In this document: positions 41,801 through 50,059 of the stretch, piece by piece
Layout: each line of letters begins with the position of its first letter
Numbering within the stretch: position 1 is the first letter of the stretch
Source of the DNA: Synechococcus sp. BIOS-U3-1
Lineage (GTDB): Bacteria; Cyanobacteriota; Cyanobacteriia; PCC-6307; Cyanobiaceae
Reading direction: 5' to 3'
Assembly (NCBI RefSeq): GCF_014279975.1
Contig: NZ_CP047936.1
Coordinates: 2,542,001-2,606,000 of the forward strand
Length of the DNA: 64,000 bases
Position numbers and translations under genes: made by a program
Notes under the pieces: generated by a model
Told to the model about the DNA's origin: nothing
The model's input: the letters and a program-made list of their open reading frames with translations, nothing else
The model's database searches: none

Positions 41801-43654
41801 GCCGAAACTAGTAGGAGAAGTTTAAATACAGGCACAGATGGCGTATCACAAAACAGCACATCAGAAACTGAAACCCAAAGCAACGAAACTGTATCAGAAA
41901 CTCAAAGTGAAAGCTCAGATTCGGAATCCTCAAGTGAAAGCTCGGACACAGGAACTTCAAATGAAAGCTCAAAGTCGGAATCCTCAAGTGAAAGCTCGGA
42001 CACAGGAACTTCAAATGAAAACTCAGATTCGGAATCCTCAAGTGAAAGCTCGGATACAGGAGCTTCAAGTGAAAGCTTAGACACTGAAATTCAAAGCAAA
42101 AAAATCGAATCCGGAAATCAAAGCTCCAGCGTCAATAGTCTCAGTACCGAGATTAAAGGCACCTATGGCAGCTTAACTGTCAATCCGAACGGCTCCTATC
42201 GCTACACCGCCAACCTGGCGGATGCACTGGACAGTGGTGACAAGGAGATCGACCGCTTCACATACACCCTCACCGATCTGAGCAGCGATGACAGCGCTGA
42301 AATGGCCATTGAAGTGACAGGCATCAACGATGCTCCCGTCTTGGCCGCCATTACGGGTGGAACGATTGCTGACCAAACCAATTCATCTTCCCTGGTCACC
42401 AGCAACATTTCAGGCCAACTGTCCGGTACCGATGCTGACGCCTCTGCAGTCTTGAGCTTTGGAATCACTGGCAACAGCAGCTCTACGTCATCAGGCAACT
42501 ACGGCACATTGAGCCTCAATCGCTCGACCGGAGCCTACGAATACCTACCCACCACCGCTGTGATTGAAGCCCTCAATCAAGGTGACAGCGTTTCCGACTC
42601 CTTTGAGGTCTACGTCAGTGACGGCAGCCTCTCAGCAACCCAAACCTTTCAGGTCAACATCACTGGTGCCAATGACTCCAATGGAAGTAGCGGAGGTAGT
42701 GGAGCTGGCAGCACAGGCAGTGACAGTGGTAACAGCAACACTGATCGCTCTAACGCGACCCCCAGTGAACTGATCAAAAACACCGATGGCAGTGGCTTCC
42801 AAGTAACTGGAAGCAATGGTGTTTGGGTGCAACTAGAAGTGCTCAGAGCCAATGCCGACTGGCAGAACAGCCTGCAAATCGTGAACTCTGAAGGACATGC
42901 CATTGGCTCTATAGGTGCCACCAAAAATTCCACCAACATGGGGAGCAATGAGATCTTTCTAAGTGGAGGTAGCGAAATCAAATTTCATCAGTCAAGCAAT
43001 CATCAAAAACTCAATCACTCACCAAAATTACAAATCAATTCAGAGCTTGACAACAGCTTTTCACTTCACCTTGAAGATAGTGATCAGCAAAATCCAGACT
43101 ATGACGATCTATCGATCAAAATCACCAGCTCTCAACAGCCCAAGAATATCAACGCGTTCAAACTCTCCTCACAGCAGAATCGCATCAATGATCCGCTCTT
43201 GAAGATGACAGATCTCAATCCTGGCGGGACCAAGCTGCGCATCACATTAACCAGTGACTGTGGCGACACCAATCGGATTGCTTTTGTGAAACTCACCGCA
43301 AATGATCACGATGGATTCAGCGTTGGTGGAATTGCATCAACGGAGGAAAATACTTTTGAAGCCGCCGTTCGGGACAGCCTGATCAACCCGGGCGACACAG
43401 AGATTCTGATGCAAGGAAATAATGCAAGACAAATTGACTGGACATTCAATCAAAACGATGAAGGATTTTATGCTCCTGTCTTTATCAATCAGGAAACAGG
43501 CAATCTTGTCACCTACGGCGTCAACAATACGTTTAATGGAATGGGCTCGATCAAAAATTTAGGCGGCAACTTCTTCGGCTACGAAGACACACTCTCAGCT
43601 CAAGACTCCGACTGGGACTTCAACGACATGACCATGCTGGTGGAAATGATCTGA
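35885..43654 (+). CDS. Giant repeat-rich surface/secreted protein with DUF4114-like C-terminus
   Basis: A 2589-residue acidic protein with a GTG start. In order it has: a Gln/Ser-rich N-terminus without a classical signal peptide; a degenerate metalloprotease-like segment (SEEFGHHLD, about 192-200); seven FG-GAP-like repeats of about 55 aa (about 265-652), enough for one seven-bladed propeller; seven Calx-beta-like repeats of 112-115 aa (654-1440), six nearly identical; and a cadherin-like segment (about 1443-1540). VCBS-type repeats with D-x-D-x-D motifs follow (about 1545-2280), interrupted by a Ser/Glu tract (about 1990-2085), then a DUF4114-like domain (about 2292-2589) ending YEDTLSAQDSDWDFNDM. 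Such proteins are typically Ca2+-binding and exported by type I secretion; an adhesin or surface-layer role is inferred. The C-terminal domain is shared with the next gene. Confidence 0.85.
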   Translation: MTSSAQESFNAPTQESTQVGDLQGDGSQCSMDDIFNASSLEEANQKNPNETSRLAETQNSQQPIPEELPHSGDVLQEKQDASQKRPVTSESLQELWHPQLQEWAEQGDLLNAAVHALHLDPNQPPTELTTLVERLVEGETSDLPKIELLQHTAMPGAAGAYSATKQTIYLNSDWANTTNQSEIVKVLSEEFGHHLDSVVHPQDTSGDEGKIFAEFLTGGLHQHDIHIHQSEKWHISDQGQIKVNGEVIDVEFSQTSTALQWIQVGDEIEGRKKQARSGYTVSLSSDGSIVAIGSWNDRTIGSSRGSVAVYQLVNNSWQALGNVLNGTNNGDRFGAQVSLSADGSRLGVGTPRDDDGGKWAGSVSIYELQSGTWTKLGSNIDGVNANNRAGGSLALSGDGSTVIVGAERGHTKQKGYAGVYTWNGTTWGRVGARITGTQKKEYSGKSVAISEDGSRVAVGSWAFDSSGNDRGRVRVYDNVGGTWTLKFNIFGEKKNDFASSVSLSDNGNILALGAAQNDGGGNNSGHARVYDISGSREKQLGDDINGTTGGQQLGGSVSLSSNGQRLAVGAQYADGTHSNSGRVTIFDYNSSSDSWTKVGSYIKGVATGDRASAGITGLSLSGDGKTVAIGAPFHDGDTNALKDAGHVRVFTASGLTIAQASTPLVTTEAGSTASFTVVLDAKPTDNVTVSITGDDSTEHSLSASSLTFTTSNWNTAQTVTVTGVDDSLDDGDITTTLTATASNTGGYAGTEQATTTLKTSDDDTAGITIAQASTPLVTTEAGSTASFTVVLDAKPTDNVTVSITGDDSTEHSLSASSLTFTTSNWNTAQTVTVTGVDDSLDDGDITTTLTATASNTGGYAGTEQATTTLKTSDDDTAGITIAQASTPLVTTEAGSTSTFTVVLDAKPTDNVTVSITGDDSTEHSLSASSLTFTTSNWNTAQTVTVTGVDDSLDDGDITTTLTATASNTGGYAGTEQATTTLKTSDDDTAGITIAQASTPLVTTEAGSTASFTVVLDAKPTDNVTVSITGDDSTEHSLSASSLTFTTSNWNTAQTVTVTGVDDSLDDGDITTTLTATASNTGGYAGTEQATTTLKTSDDDTAGITIAQASTPLVTTEAGSTASFTVVLDAKPTDNVTVSITGDDSTEHSLSASSLTFTTSNWNTAQTVTVTGVDDSLDDGDITTTLTATASNTGGYAGTEQATTTLKTSDDDTAGITIAQASTPLVTTEAGSTASFTVVLDAKPTDNVTVSITGDDSTEHSLSASSLTFTTSNWNTAQTVTVTGVDDSLDDGDITTTLTATASNTGGYAGTEQATATLKTSDDDTAGITIAQTGTTDGSGNLLTTEAGSTSTFTVVLNNKPTADVTVSLTGDDSTEHSLSASSLTFTSSNWNTAQTVTVTGVDDSIVDGDITTTLTATASNTGGYAGTEQATTTLKTSDNDNPPSIADRSDDVLESTSSGTELLDLADANSGNDTDQDGDAITYSISDGNDADLFAIEASTGKISLAAGQSLHYETSDLHTLEITATDGVKTTTADISINVIDVNNAPVADADTGSVNENETLSKAATAGLILDNDTDSDGDSLVISNFHAGDLSEALPRIGQFNTALDGDYGQLSLQTDGSYSYTANKAAADALAAGETGIDIFSYRVSDTKLTDRAELAITVTGVNDQPFLVDAIKTKKYTEGQINIPLIIDGSLDIRDVDDTNIESATVSISSTTFVSTEDTLAFTSVYGISSNWNSTSGVLTLSGSATKANYINALQTVTYTNTNTSNPEAGARTIQWLVNDGAANSTAIESNIIVLGQNDAPEASNDTASVDGGSTVTTQTNLLANDTDPEGHSRSITSFRIGNEQESNAGFSPGATVTGSYGKMTIQSDGTYSYQAQETAAYKLLAGETATETYTYTITDSQTVDEGIDSGEITITITGVNDSPTAIDDTAKIDEDSSKQFEDHLGILKNDTDIDGDQLYIKSVRAGAETSRRSLNTGTDGVSQNSTSETETQSNETVSETQSESSDSESSSESSDTGTSNESSKSESSSESSDTGTSNENSDSESSSESSDTGASSESLDTEIQSKKIESGNQSSSVNSLSTEIKGTYGSLTVNPNGSYRYTANLADALDSGDKEIDRFTYTLTDLSSDDSAEMAIEVTGINDAPVLAAITGGTIADQTNSSSLVTSNISGQLSGTDADASAVLSFGITGNSSSTSSGNYGTLSLNRSTGAYEYLPTTAVIEALNQGDSVSDSFEVYVSDGSLSATQTFQVNITGANDSNGSSGGSGAGSTGSDSGNSNTDRSNATPSELIKNTDGSGFQVTGSNGVWVQLEVLRANADWQNSLQIVNSEGHAIGSIGATKNSTNMGSNEIFLSGGSEIKFHQSSNHQKLNHSPKLQINSELDNSFSLHLEDSDQQNPDYDDLSIKITSSQQPKNINAFKLSSQQNRINDPLLKMTDLNPGGTKLRITLTSDCGDTNRIAFVKLTANDHDGFSVGGIASTEENTFEAAVRDSLINPGDTEILMQGNNARQIDWTFNQNDEGFYAPVFINQETGNLVTYGVNNTFNGMGSIKNLGGNFFGYEDTLSAQDSDWDFNDMTMLVEMI
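37844..40204 (+). repeat. Tandem array of 336-bp coding repeats (six near-identical plus one diverged)
   Basis: Units begin at 37844, 38180, 38516, 38852, 39188 and 39524, each 336 bp (112 codons), and are almost base-for-base identical. A longer, diverged seventh unit starts at 39860. The third unit differs by STSTF instead of STASF. The unit is a Calx-beta-like beta-sandwich (start TIAQASTPLVTTEAG). Such identity points to recent expansion by unequal recombination or gene conversion and makes copy number likely to vary. Confidence 0.95.
41921..42082 (+). repeat. Three tandem 54-bp units in a Ser/Glu-rich tract
   Basis: Units at 41921-41974, 41975-42028 and 42029-42082 each begin TCGGAATCCTCAAGTGAAAG and encode 18 residues starting SESSSESSDTG. 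The period keeps the reading frame. It interrupts a VCBS-like repeat of the giant protein and looks like a minisatellite that can change linker length. Confidence 0.9.
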
Positions 43655-43856
43655 GGCGCTGGGGCCATTCCAGAGGTGGCACCGAATTCCAAACTCAGCA
43701 AGGAGCGATGCTTAGCGAACTGATCCACTCCCAAGACAGCGTTTCGCGTCAACATCTGTTTTGATCCCAATCGTGCAGAAATCAGCCGCCCTCCCCCATC
43801 AAGGGCAGCCCGCGGGGACAAAGCTTCTGAGAATGAGATGAGGAACGAATGAAACC

Positions 43857-46800
43857 TTGCTCACAACCTCCGCACTGTTCGAAGGCAGCATCGCCCTCGC
43901 GGAGAGGACCAAAAAGACGTCCTGCCAAGGGCAGAAAACAAGCAGCAGCCTCAAGCCCTACGGAGACAAGGAAACAAATCAACGCCGACAACGGGCGGAA
44001 CGTCTCGTTACGAGCAATCAGAACATCACAGATGTTGAATGGCTCCAGAGCCTGGATGACGACATCGCCTGGATCGAGGGTGATCCAATTGAAGAGATAT
44101 CGCAACGATTAGACCAGAGCAGGCAAGCAGGCCAAAAGATCAAGGATCTACATATTGTTGCCCACGGAATTAATAGTGAGCTCAAGCTCGGCAATACATT
44201 AGTCACCAAACAATATTTAAAAAAGTATTCCCAGCATCTTCAGAGCTGGAAACTTGATTCGATCTACCTCTGGTGCTGCAATCTTGGCAACAATGCAAAC
44301 CTTCTGTCAACCCTTGAATCATTAACAGGCGCAGAAGTCTTTGCTAGTAAAAATATTATTGAGCAAAACAATACAAGGATAGACAGCAACAAAGGAAATA
44401 CGGCTTATTTAGAGCAAATCATTTGCCCAAGGGAGATCGGAACATGGAAAGGAAATTTGATGTCCCCTGCCAATCATTACGTAACTGTTGAAAACGGCCA
44501 CTCAACAGGGTCACAACCAGCCAGTTATTTCAGCTTTGGAGCAGAGGATGAAGGCACTGGAGACGGCGTAGCTCTACTACGATCAATGCCATGGTGGGGT
44601 GATGCGGCACTCGCACAACAATGGGCAAATAACTCTCACTATGAATCACCTAACTTAAACCTTGATGGCGATATTGGCGGAAATGTTGAAGAGGTTGCAT
44701 TTGTATATGCATTAGGAACACGTCGATCTAGTGGCGTTACCACATGGTCATCAAAAAGGTTGGCAGATGATTGGGGCAGCGATGACGTCACGCGTTACTG
44801 GTCCGGTGGATTTGCAGTCGCCAAAACAACACTTAGCGGTATCACTATCAATCAAACTGGTACATCAGATGGATCAGGAAATCTTCTCACCACAGAAGCC
44901 GGTGGTTCTTCCACATTCACGGTCGTTCTGGATAGTCAACCCACAGGTGGAAATGTCACCATCTCCCTATCAGGTGTTTCAACGGATTCTGGCCTTGTCG
45001 CACGGGAATACTCCTTAAGCACAAGCACTCTCACCTTCACTAATGCAAACTGGGATACAACCCAATCAGTCACCGTTACAGGCGGCGATGATGATTACGA
45101 GGACGGCGATCGCACTTATACGTTAGTTGCTACTGCATCAAACACCGGGGGCTATGCCGGTACGGAGCGGGCAGTCACCAATGTCAAAAATACCGACAAC
45201 GACACCAACGGCATCACTATTGCCCAGACCGGAACAACTGACGGATCCGGCAACCTCATCACCACAGAAGCCGGAGGTACCTCTACATTCACCGTCGTTC
45301 TCGATGCAAAACCCAGTGGAAATGTCACTGTTTCTCTCTCTGGCAACGACGCCACCGAGAACACCCTGAGCGCCTCATCGCTCACATTCACAACCAGCAA
45401 CTGGAATACAGCTCAAACTGTCACAGTCACCGGCATTAATGACTCCACCGTCGATGGAGACATCACAACAACACTCACAGCAACTGCCTCCAATTCTGGT
45501 AATTACGCCGGCACCGAGTCCGATACCACCACCGTAAAGAACACCGATAACGACACCAACGGCATCACCATTGCCCAAACCGGTACCAACGACGGTTCAG
45601 GAAATCTCCTCACCACAGAAGCCGGCGGGTCCTCCACATTCACCGTCGTTCTTGATGCAAAACCCAGTTCAAATGTCACTGTATCTCTCTCAGGCAACAA
45701 CGACACCGAAAACACACTCAGCACCTCATCACTCACCTTCACCGACACCAACTGGAATACTCCCCAAACAGTCACCATCACTGGCGTTAATGACGATATC
45801 GATGATGGAAACATCACAACAACACTCACTGCCACAGCATCAAACACTGGTGGTTATGCCGGCAGCGAAACATCAACCGTCACGGTCAAAAACACCGATG
45901 ACGACACTAATGGCGTCACCATTGCCAAAACCGGAACCAACGATGGTTCCGGGAATCTCCTCACCACAGAAGCCGGTGGGTCCTCCTCATTCACCGTCGT
46001 TCTTGATGCAGAACCAACATCCAATGTCACCGTTTCCACCACTGGAAATGATGCAACAGAAAACTCTCTGAGCGCAGATTCACTTACTTTCACCAGTTCT
46101 AACTGGAACTCAGCTCAGACCATCACTGTCACAGGCGTTGATGATGACATCGTGGATGGCGACATCACCACCACACTCGCCGTCACCGCTAACAACGCTG
46201 GTGGTTACGCCGGAACCGAATCAGCAACCACCACGGTCAAGAACACCGACGACGATAGCGATGGCGGCAGTAGCAGTAGCAGTAGCAGTAGCAGTAGCAG
46301 TAGCAGTAGCAGTAGCAGTAGCAGTGGTAATAACAACACCGATCAGACTCCTTCAAGCCTGAGTGAGCTGATCAGCAACAACAATGGCACTGGCTTCCGC
46401 GTGACTGGAACCAGCGGTGTTTGGGTCCAAATGCAAGTGCTCAAAGCCAACGCCGACTTGCAGAACAGCCTGCAGATCGTGAACTCTGAAGGACATGCCA
46501 TTGGCTCCGTGGGTGCCACCAAAAATTCCACCAACATGGGAAACAATGAGTTCTTCCTAAGCGGCGGAAGTGAAATCAGGTTTCATCAGTCAAGCAATCA
46601 TAAAAAACTCAATCAGTCCCCAGATCTGAAAATCAATCCAGAGCTCGACAACAGCTTTATGCTGCATCTTGAAGATAGCAAAAACCAAGATGCAGACTAT
46701 AATGATTTATCAATCAAAATTACCACCTCTCAACAGCCCAAGAGCATTAATGCGTTCAAACTCTCCTCGCAGCAGAATCACATCAATGATCCGATCCTAA

Positions 46801-47252
46801 ACCTCACGGACCTCAATGCAGGCACAACAAAATTACGCCTGACCTTGCAAAGCGATTGCAGCAACACCAATCGTGTGGCTTTTGTGAAACTAGATGCAGA
46901 TCAAATCAATGGATTCACCATTGATGGCATTGCATCAACAGCTGGGAGCACCTTTGAAGAATCTGTGCGCGACAATCTGATCAACCCAGGCGACACTGAG
47001 ATCCTGATGACTGGAGAGAAAACAAGAGAGATTGAATGGACATTCAATCAAATCGATGAAGGATTTTTTGCTCCTGTCTTCATTAATCAAGAGACAGGCA
47101 AACTTGCCACTTACGGAATTACATTTTCCGGTGCAAAACATAACTCAATTAAAACTCTTGGCAGTAATTTCTTTGGCTACGAAGACACACTCTCAGCTGA
47201 AGACTCCGACTGGGACTTCAACGACATCACCATGATGGTGGAAATGATCTGA
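43857..47252 (+). CDS. Large DUF4347 / Calx-beta / DUF4114-like surface protein
   Basis: An 1131-residue protein. About residues 50-200 match DUF4347 (LHIVAHGINSELKLGN, then YLWCCNLGNNANLL), a domain found at the N-terminus of very large cyanobacterial adhesin-like proteins. Four Calx-beta-like repeats of about 117-124 aa start at residues 328, 452, 569 and 686. A tract of 19 Ser follows (from 46269), then a DUF4114-like C-terminus nearly the same as in the preceding gene (FFGYEDTLSAEDSDWDFND). No signal peptide is evident; type I export is likely. The start is uncertain: a TTG at 43857 opens the frame, while an ATG at 43849 with a good AGGA site is in another frame. It is probably co-regulated with the upstream giant gene. 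Confidence 0.85.
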   Translation: MLTTSALFEGSIALAERTKKTSCQGQKTSSSLKPYGDKETNQRRQRAERLVTSNQNITDVEWLQSLDDDIAWIEGDPIEEISQRLDQSRQAGQKIKDLHIVAHGINSELKLGNTLVTKQYLKKYSQHLQSWKLDSIYLWCCNLGNNANLLSTLESLTGAEVFASKNIIEQNNTRIDSNKGNTAYLEQIICPREIGTWKGNLMSPANHYVTVENGHSTGSQPASYFSFGAEDEGTGDGVALLRSMPWWGDAALAQQWANNSHYESPNLNLDGDIGGNVEEVAFVYALGTRRSSGVTTWSSKRLADDWGSDDVTRYWSGGFAVAKTTLSGITINQTGTSDGSGNLLTTEAGGSSTFTVVLDSQPTGGNVTISLSGVSTDSGLVAREYSLSTSTLTFTNANWDTTQSVTVTGGDDDYEDGDRTYTLVATASNTGGYAGTERAVTNVKNTDNDTNGITIAQTGTTDGSGNLITTEAGGTSTFTVVLDAKPSGNVTVSLSGNDATENTLSASSLTFTTSNWNTAQTVTVTGINDSTVDGDITTTLTATASNSGNYAGTESDTTTVKNTDNDTNGITIAQTGTNDGSGNLLTTEAGGSSTFTVVLDAKPSSNVTVSLSGNNDTENTLSTSSLTFTDTNWNTPQTVTITGVNDDIDDGNITTTLTATASNTGGYAGSETSTVTVKNTDDDTNGVTIAKTGTNDGSGNLLTTEAGGSSSFTVVLDAEPTSNVTVSTTGNDATENSLSADSLTFTSSNWNSAQTITVTGVDDDIVDGDITTTLAVTANNAGGYAGTESATTTVKNTDDDSDGGSSSSSSSSSSSSSSSSSSSGNNNTDQTPSSLSELISNNNGTGFRVTGTSGVWVQMQVLKANADLQNSLQIVNSEGHAIGSVGATKNSTNMGNNEFFLSGGSEIRFHQSSNHKKLNQSPDLKINPELDNSFMLHLEDSKNQDADYNDLSIKITTSQQPKSINAFKLSSQQNHINDPILNLTDLNAGTTKLRLTLQSDCSNTNRVAFVKLDADQINGFTIDGIASTAGSTFEESVRDNLINPGDTEILMTGEKTREIEWTFNQIDEGFFAPVFINQETGKLATYGITFSGAKHNSIKTLGSNFFGYEDTLSAEDSDWDFNDITMMVEMI
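46269..46325 (+). repeat. AGTAGC microsatellite encoding poly-serine
   Basis: About nine and a half copies of the hexamer AGTAGC encode 19 consecutive Ser between the last Calx-beta-like repeat and the DUF4114-like domain. Slippage by whole hexamers stays in frame and would only lengthen or shorten the linker. Confidence 0.95.
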
Positions 47253-47294
47253 GTTGTTAGCGCGCACAAACCTCTGGCGTTGGAGAATGAAGCC

Positions 47295-49271
47295 ATGACC
47301 GGCTCCACAGCTCCCACCGAAGTGTTCGACGTGATCGTCGTGGGAGGAGGCCATGCAGGCTGCGAAGCCGCCATCACCGCTGCCCGCCTCGGACTGAACA
47401 CCGCCCTGTTTACCCTCAATCTCGATCGGATCGCCTGGCAGCCCTGTAATCCAGCCGTTGGTGGGCCGGCCAAAAGCCAGCTGGTGCATGAAGTGGATGC
47501 TCTCGGCGGCGTCATTGGGCGCCTCGCCGATGCCACAGCCATCCAAAAGCGAGTTCTCAATGCCAGCCGCGGCCCTGCGGTCTGGGCCCTACGTGCCCAG
47601 ACCGACAAACGGCAGTATTCGCGCCAAATGCTGCAACTGCTGCAACACACTCCCAACCTGGCTCTGCGCGAAGCGATGGTCACCGGATTGGAAATCGACG
47701 GCGATCCAAACGGCGGCGGAGAAACCTGGAATCCAAGCCAAGGACCAGCTGCACGCATCAAAGGCGTGCGCACCTATTTCGGCAGTACTTATGGCGCCAA
47801 GGCCGTGGTGCTCACCGCCGGTACCTTTCTTGGGGGCCGCATCTGGGTGGGGCACCAGTCGATGGCCGCTGGCCGGGCCGGGGAGCAGGCTGCCGAAGGG
47901 CTGACCGAAGCCCTGCAGCAGCTTGGCTTCCACACCGACCGGCTCAAAACCGGCACTCCAGCGCGTGTCGATCGGCGCAGCATCGCTCTCGATCAGCTGG
48001 AAGAACAACCCAGCGACGCCGCAGATCGCTTTTTCTCTTTTGACCCAGGCTCATGGAGCAGTGGTGAGCAGATGAGCTGTCACATCACCCGCACCACAGC
48101 TGCAACCCATCAGCTGATCAAGGACAACCTGCACCTCACGGCGATCTACGGCGGCGTGATCGACAGCAAGGGGCCCCGCTACTGCCCCTCTATTGAAGAC
48201 AAGATCGTTCGCTTTGCGGACAAGGACAGCCACCAGATCTTCCTGGAACCCGAAGGTCGTGACACACCTGAGATCTATGTGCAGGGATTCTCCACCGGGC
48301 TCCCGGAGCCCATCCAGCTGCAATTGCTACGCAGCCTCCCAGGACTGGAACAGTGCGTGATGCTGAGACCGGCTTACTCGGTGGATTACGACTACCTGCC
48401 AGCCACCCAGCTGCTGCCGTCGCTGGAAACCAAGCGGGTGGAAGGGCTGTTCAGCGCAGGCCAGCTCAACGGCACAACCGGCTACGAAGAGGCCGCTGCT
48501 CAGGGCCTAGTCGCCGGACTCAACGCCGTTCGACGCATCCGCGGCCAGGAGGCGATGCACTTCTCCCGGGAGAGCAGCTACATCGGCACCATGATCGATG
48601 ATCTCGTGAGCAAAGATCTGCACGAGCCCTACAGGGTGCTCACCAGCCGCAGCGAATACCGCCTCGTGCTTCGCGGCGACAACGCTGACAGGCGCCTCAC
48701 CCCTCTAGGCCGGGAACTCGGACTGATCGATGACCGCCGCTGGCAGTTGTTCGAGCAAAAACTCGCTGCCATGGAAACCGAAAAACAGCGGCTGCAGAGC
48801 CAACGGCTCAAAGTGAGCGACCCGGTGGCAGCAGCTGTGGAAGCGGAAACCGGCGCACCAATCAAAGGGTCGATCACCCTGGCCGATCTGCTGCGCCGAC
48901 CAGGCATGCACGCAGCAGACCTCGTACGCCATGGCCTCGCCGATGCCGACCTGCCGCTACCCGTCAGAGAAGGGGCTGAGATTGATATCAAATACAGCGG
49001 CTATCTCCAGAGGCAACAGCAACAGATCGATCAGGTGAGACGTCAGGGCAAACGCAAACTGCCCGCAGGGATCGATTACGCCAACATCAACACGCTGTCA
49101 CGCGAAGCCCGCGAAAAACTGACCGACGTGCGCCCGCTCACCCTGGGACAGGCCAGCCAGATTCCCGGTGTCAGCCAGGCAGATCTCAGCGCCCTGCTCG
49201 TCTGGCTGGAACTGCAGCAGCGCCGCAACCAGAGCAAGGCATCACTCGCCTCCAGCGCAAACGCTCGATAG
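47295..49271 (+). CDS. mnmG: tRNA uridine-5-carboxymethylaminomethyl modification enzyme MnmG (GidA)
   Basis: A 658-residue FAD enzyme that, with MnmE, modifies U34 of certain tRNAs. It has the FAD-binding [10 protein letters not shown] motif near the N-terminus, [21 protein letters not shown], the family signature [15 protein letters not shown], and the C-terminal [26 protein letters not shown] chose the ATG at 47295; a TTG at 47280 would add five residues. It lies just beyond the island of giant genes. Length and motifs are normal. Confidence 0.97.
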   Translation: MTGSTAPTEVFDVIVVGGGHAGCEAAITAARLGLNTALFTLNLDRIAWQPCNPAVGGPAKSQLVHEVDALGGVIGRLADATAIQKRVLNASRGPAVWALRAQTDKRQYSRQMLQLLQHTPNLALREAMVTGLEIDGDPNGGGETWNPSQGPAARIKGVRTYFGSTYGAKAVVLTAGTFLGGRIWVGHQSMAAGRAGEQAAEGLTEALQQLGFHTDRLKTGTPARVDRRSIALDQLEEQPSDAADRFFSFDPGSWSSGEQMSCHITRTTAATHQLIKDNLHLTAIYGGVIDSKGPRYCPSIEDKIVRFADKDSHQIFLEPEGRDTPEIYVQGFSTGLPEPIQLQLLRSLPGLEQCVMLRPAYSVDYDYLPATQLLPSLETKRVEGLFSAGQLNGTTGYEEAAAQGLVAGLNAVRRIRGQEAMHFSRESSYIGTMIDDLVSKDLHEPYRVLTSRSEYRLVLRGDNADRRLTPLGRELGLIDDRRWQLFEQKLAAMETEKQRLQSQRLKVSDPVAAAVEAETGAPIKGSITLADLLRRPGMHAADLVRHGLADADLPLPVREGAEIDIKYSGYLQRQQQQIDQVRRQGKRKLPAGIDYANINTLSREAREKLTDVRPLTLGQASQIPGVSQADLSALLVWLELQQRRNQSKASLASSANAR

Positions 49272-49295
49272 CGTTGGTGGACTCACCGGTCTACG

Positions 49296-50054
49296 TTGCC
49301 CCCTCGAATCTCCACGTCCAAGGCTTACTGGAACCTGCGCGCCGAACAGGTCATGGACCGCGTGTTCACTGACGGAGACAACATCCTGAAGACCGTGCAG
49401 GTCCAGGTCTATCCCCAGACAGCTCAGTCAGCGCAGGGAGCTCAAGAAGCTCAGGCAGAAACAAACACTCTCAATCTCCCTGCACTCACCTGGCCGCAAG
49501 TGAGCCTGGCGGCCCTGGGTCTGATTGCCGTACTGGGCAGCAGCGGCCTGGCACTGCAGTGGAAGCTGAGCCAGCAGGCGCTGGAGCGGGAAGGCAATCT
49601 CGCCTTGATCGAACGACTGCGCAACAACCAACCCGTTCAAAGCAGGAACAACCAAAGCAAGCCTGCTCCAACAATCACATCGCAGACGGTCACGGAGCCG
49701 TTAACCGAAGCGACTTCAGAAGCAGACGAACTGGAGATCACCGCACTACCAAACGCAGCGGCGACAAAACTGGACCCGATCACGGTTCCACTGCCGACAA
49801 CCGAGTTCAGCAGCACCGCCTCAATCGCTGACCAAACACCATCAATCGCACCCCAACCTCTGCTGGTTGGTGTTGTCCACGCTGGCAACGGCGACGGCTC
49901 AGCCATCTTTCAACTCGGCGGGCTATCCCTCTCCACTGTTCCCGGTGAATCAATCGGCAACAGCGGCTGGACTCTGCAAAGCGTCAGCGCTAACGGCGCG
50001 GTCATTGAGCGATCGGGTGCAACTCAATCCCTCAGTGTCGGAGGTGCTTTCTGA
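49296..50054 (+). CDS. Membrane-anchored periplasmic protein with GspC/PilP-like domain
   Basis: A 252-residue protein. A short cytoplasmic start (KAYWNLRAEQVMDRVF) precedes one membrane span (about residues 68-88, VSLAALGLIAVLGSSGLAL), a long Pro/Thr-rich linker and a compact C-terminal domain. That domain reads LLVGVVHAGNGDGSAIFQ, then SIGNSGWTLQSVSANGAVIERSG, resembling the HR domain of GspC and PilP, which link inner-membrane and outer-membrane parts of secretion or pilus machines. The TTG start at 49296 gives the conserved-looking N-terminus; an ATG at 49353 is the alternative. No other pilus genes are in the window, so the role is uncertain. Confidence 0.65.
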   Translation: MPPRISTSKAYWNLRAEQVMDRVFTDGDNILKTVQVQVYPQTAQSAQGAQEAQAETNTLNLPALTWPQVSLAALGLIAVLGSSGLALQWKLSQQALEREGNLALIERLRNNQPVQSRNNQSKPAPTITSQTVTEPLTEATSEADELEITALPNAAATKLDPITVPLPTTEFSSTASIADQTPSIAPQPLLVGVVHAGNGDGSAIFQLGGLSLSTVPGESIGNSGWTLQSVSANGAVIERSGATQSLSVGGAF

Positions 50055-50059
50055 ACACC

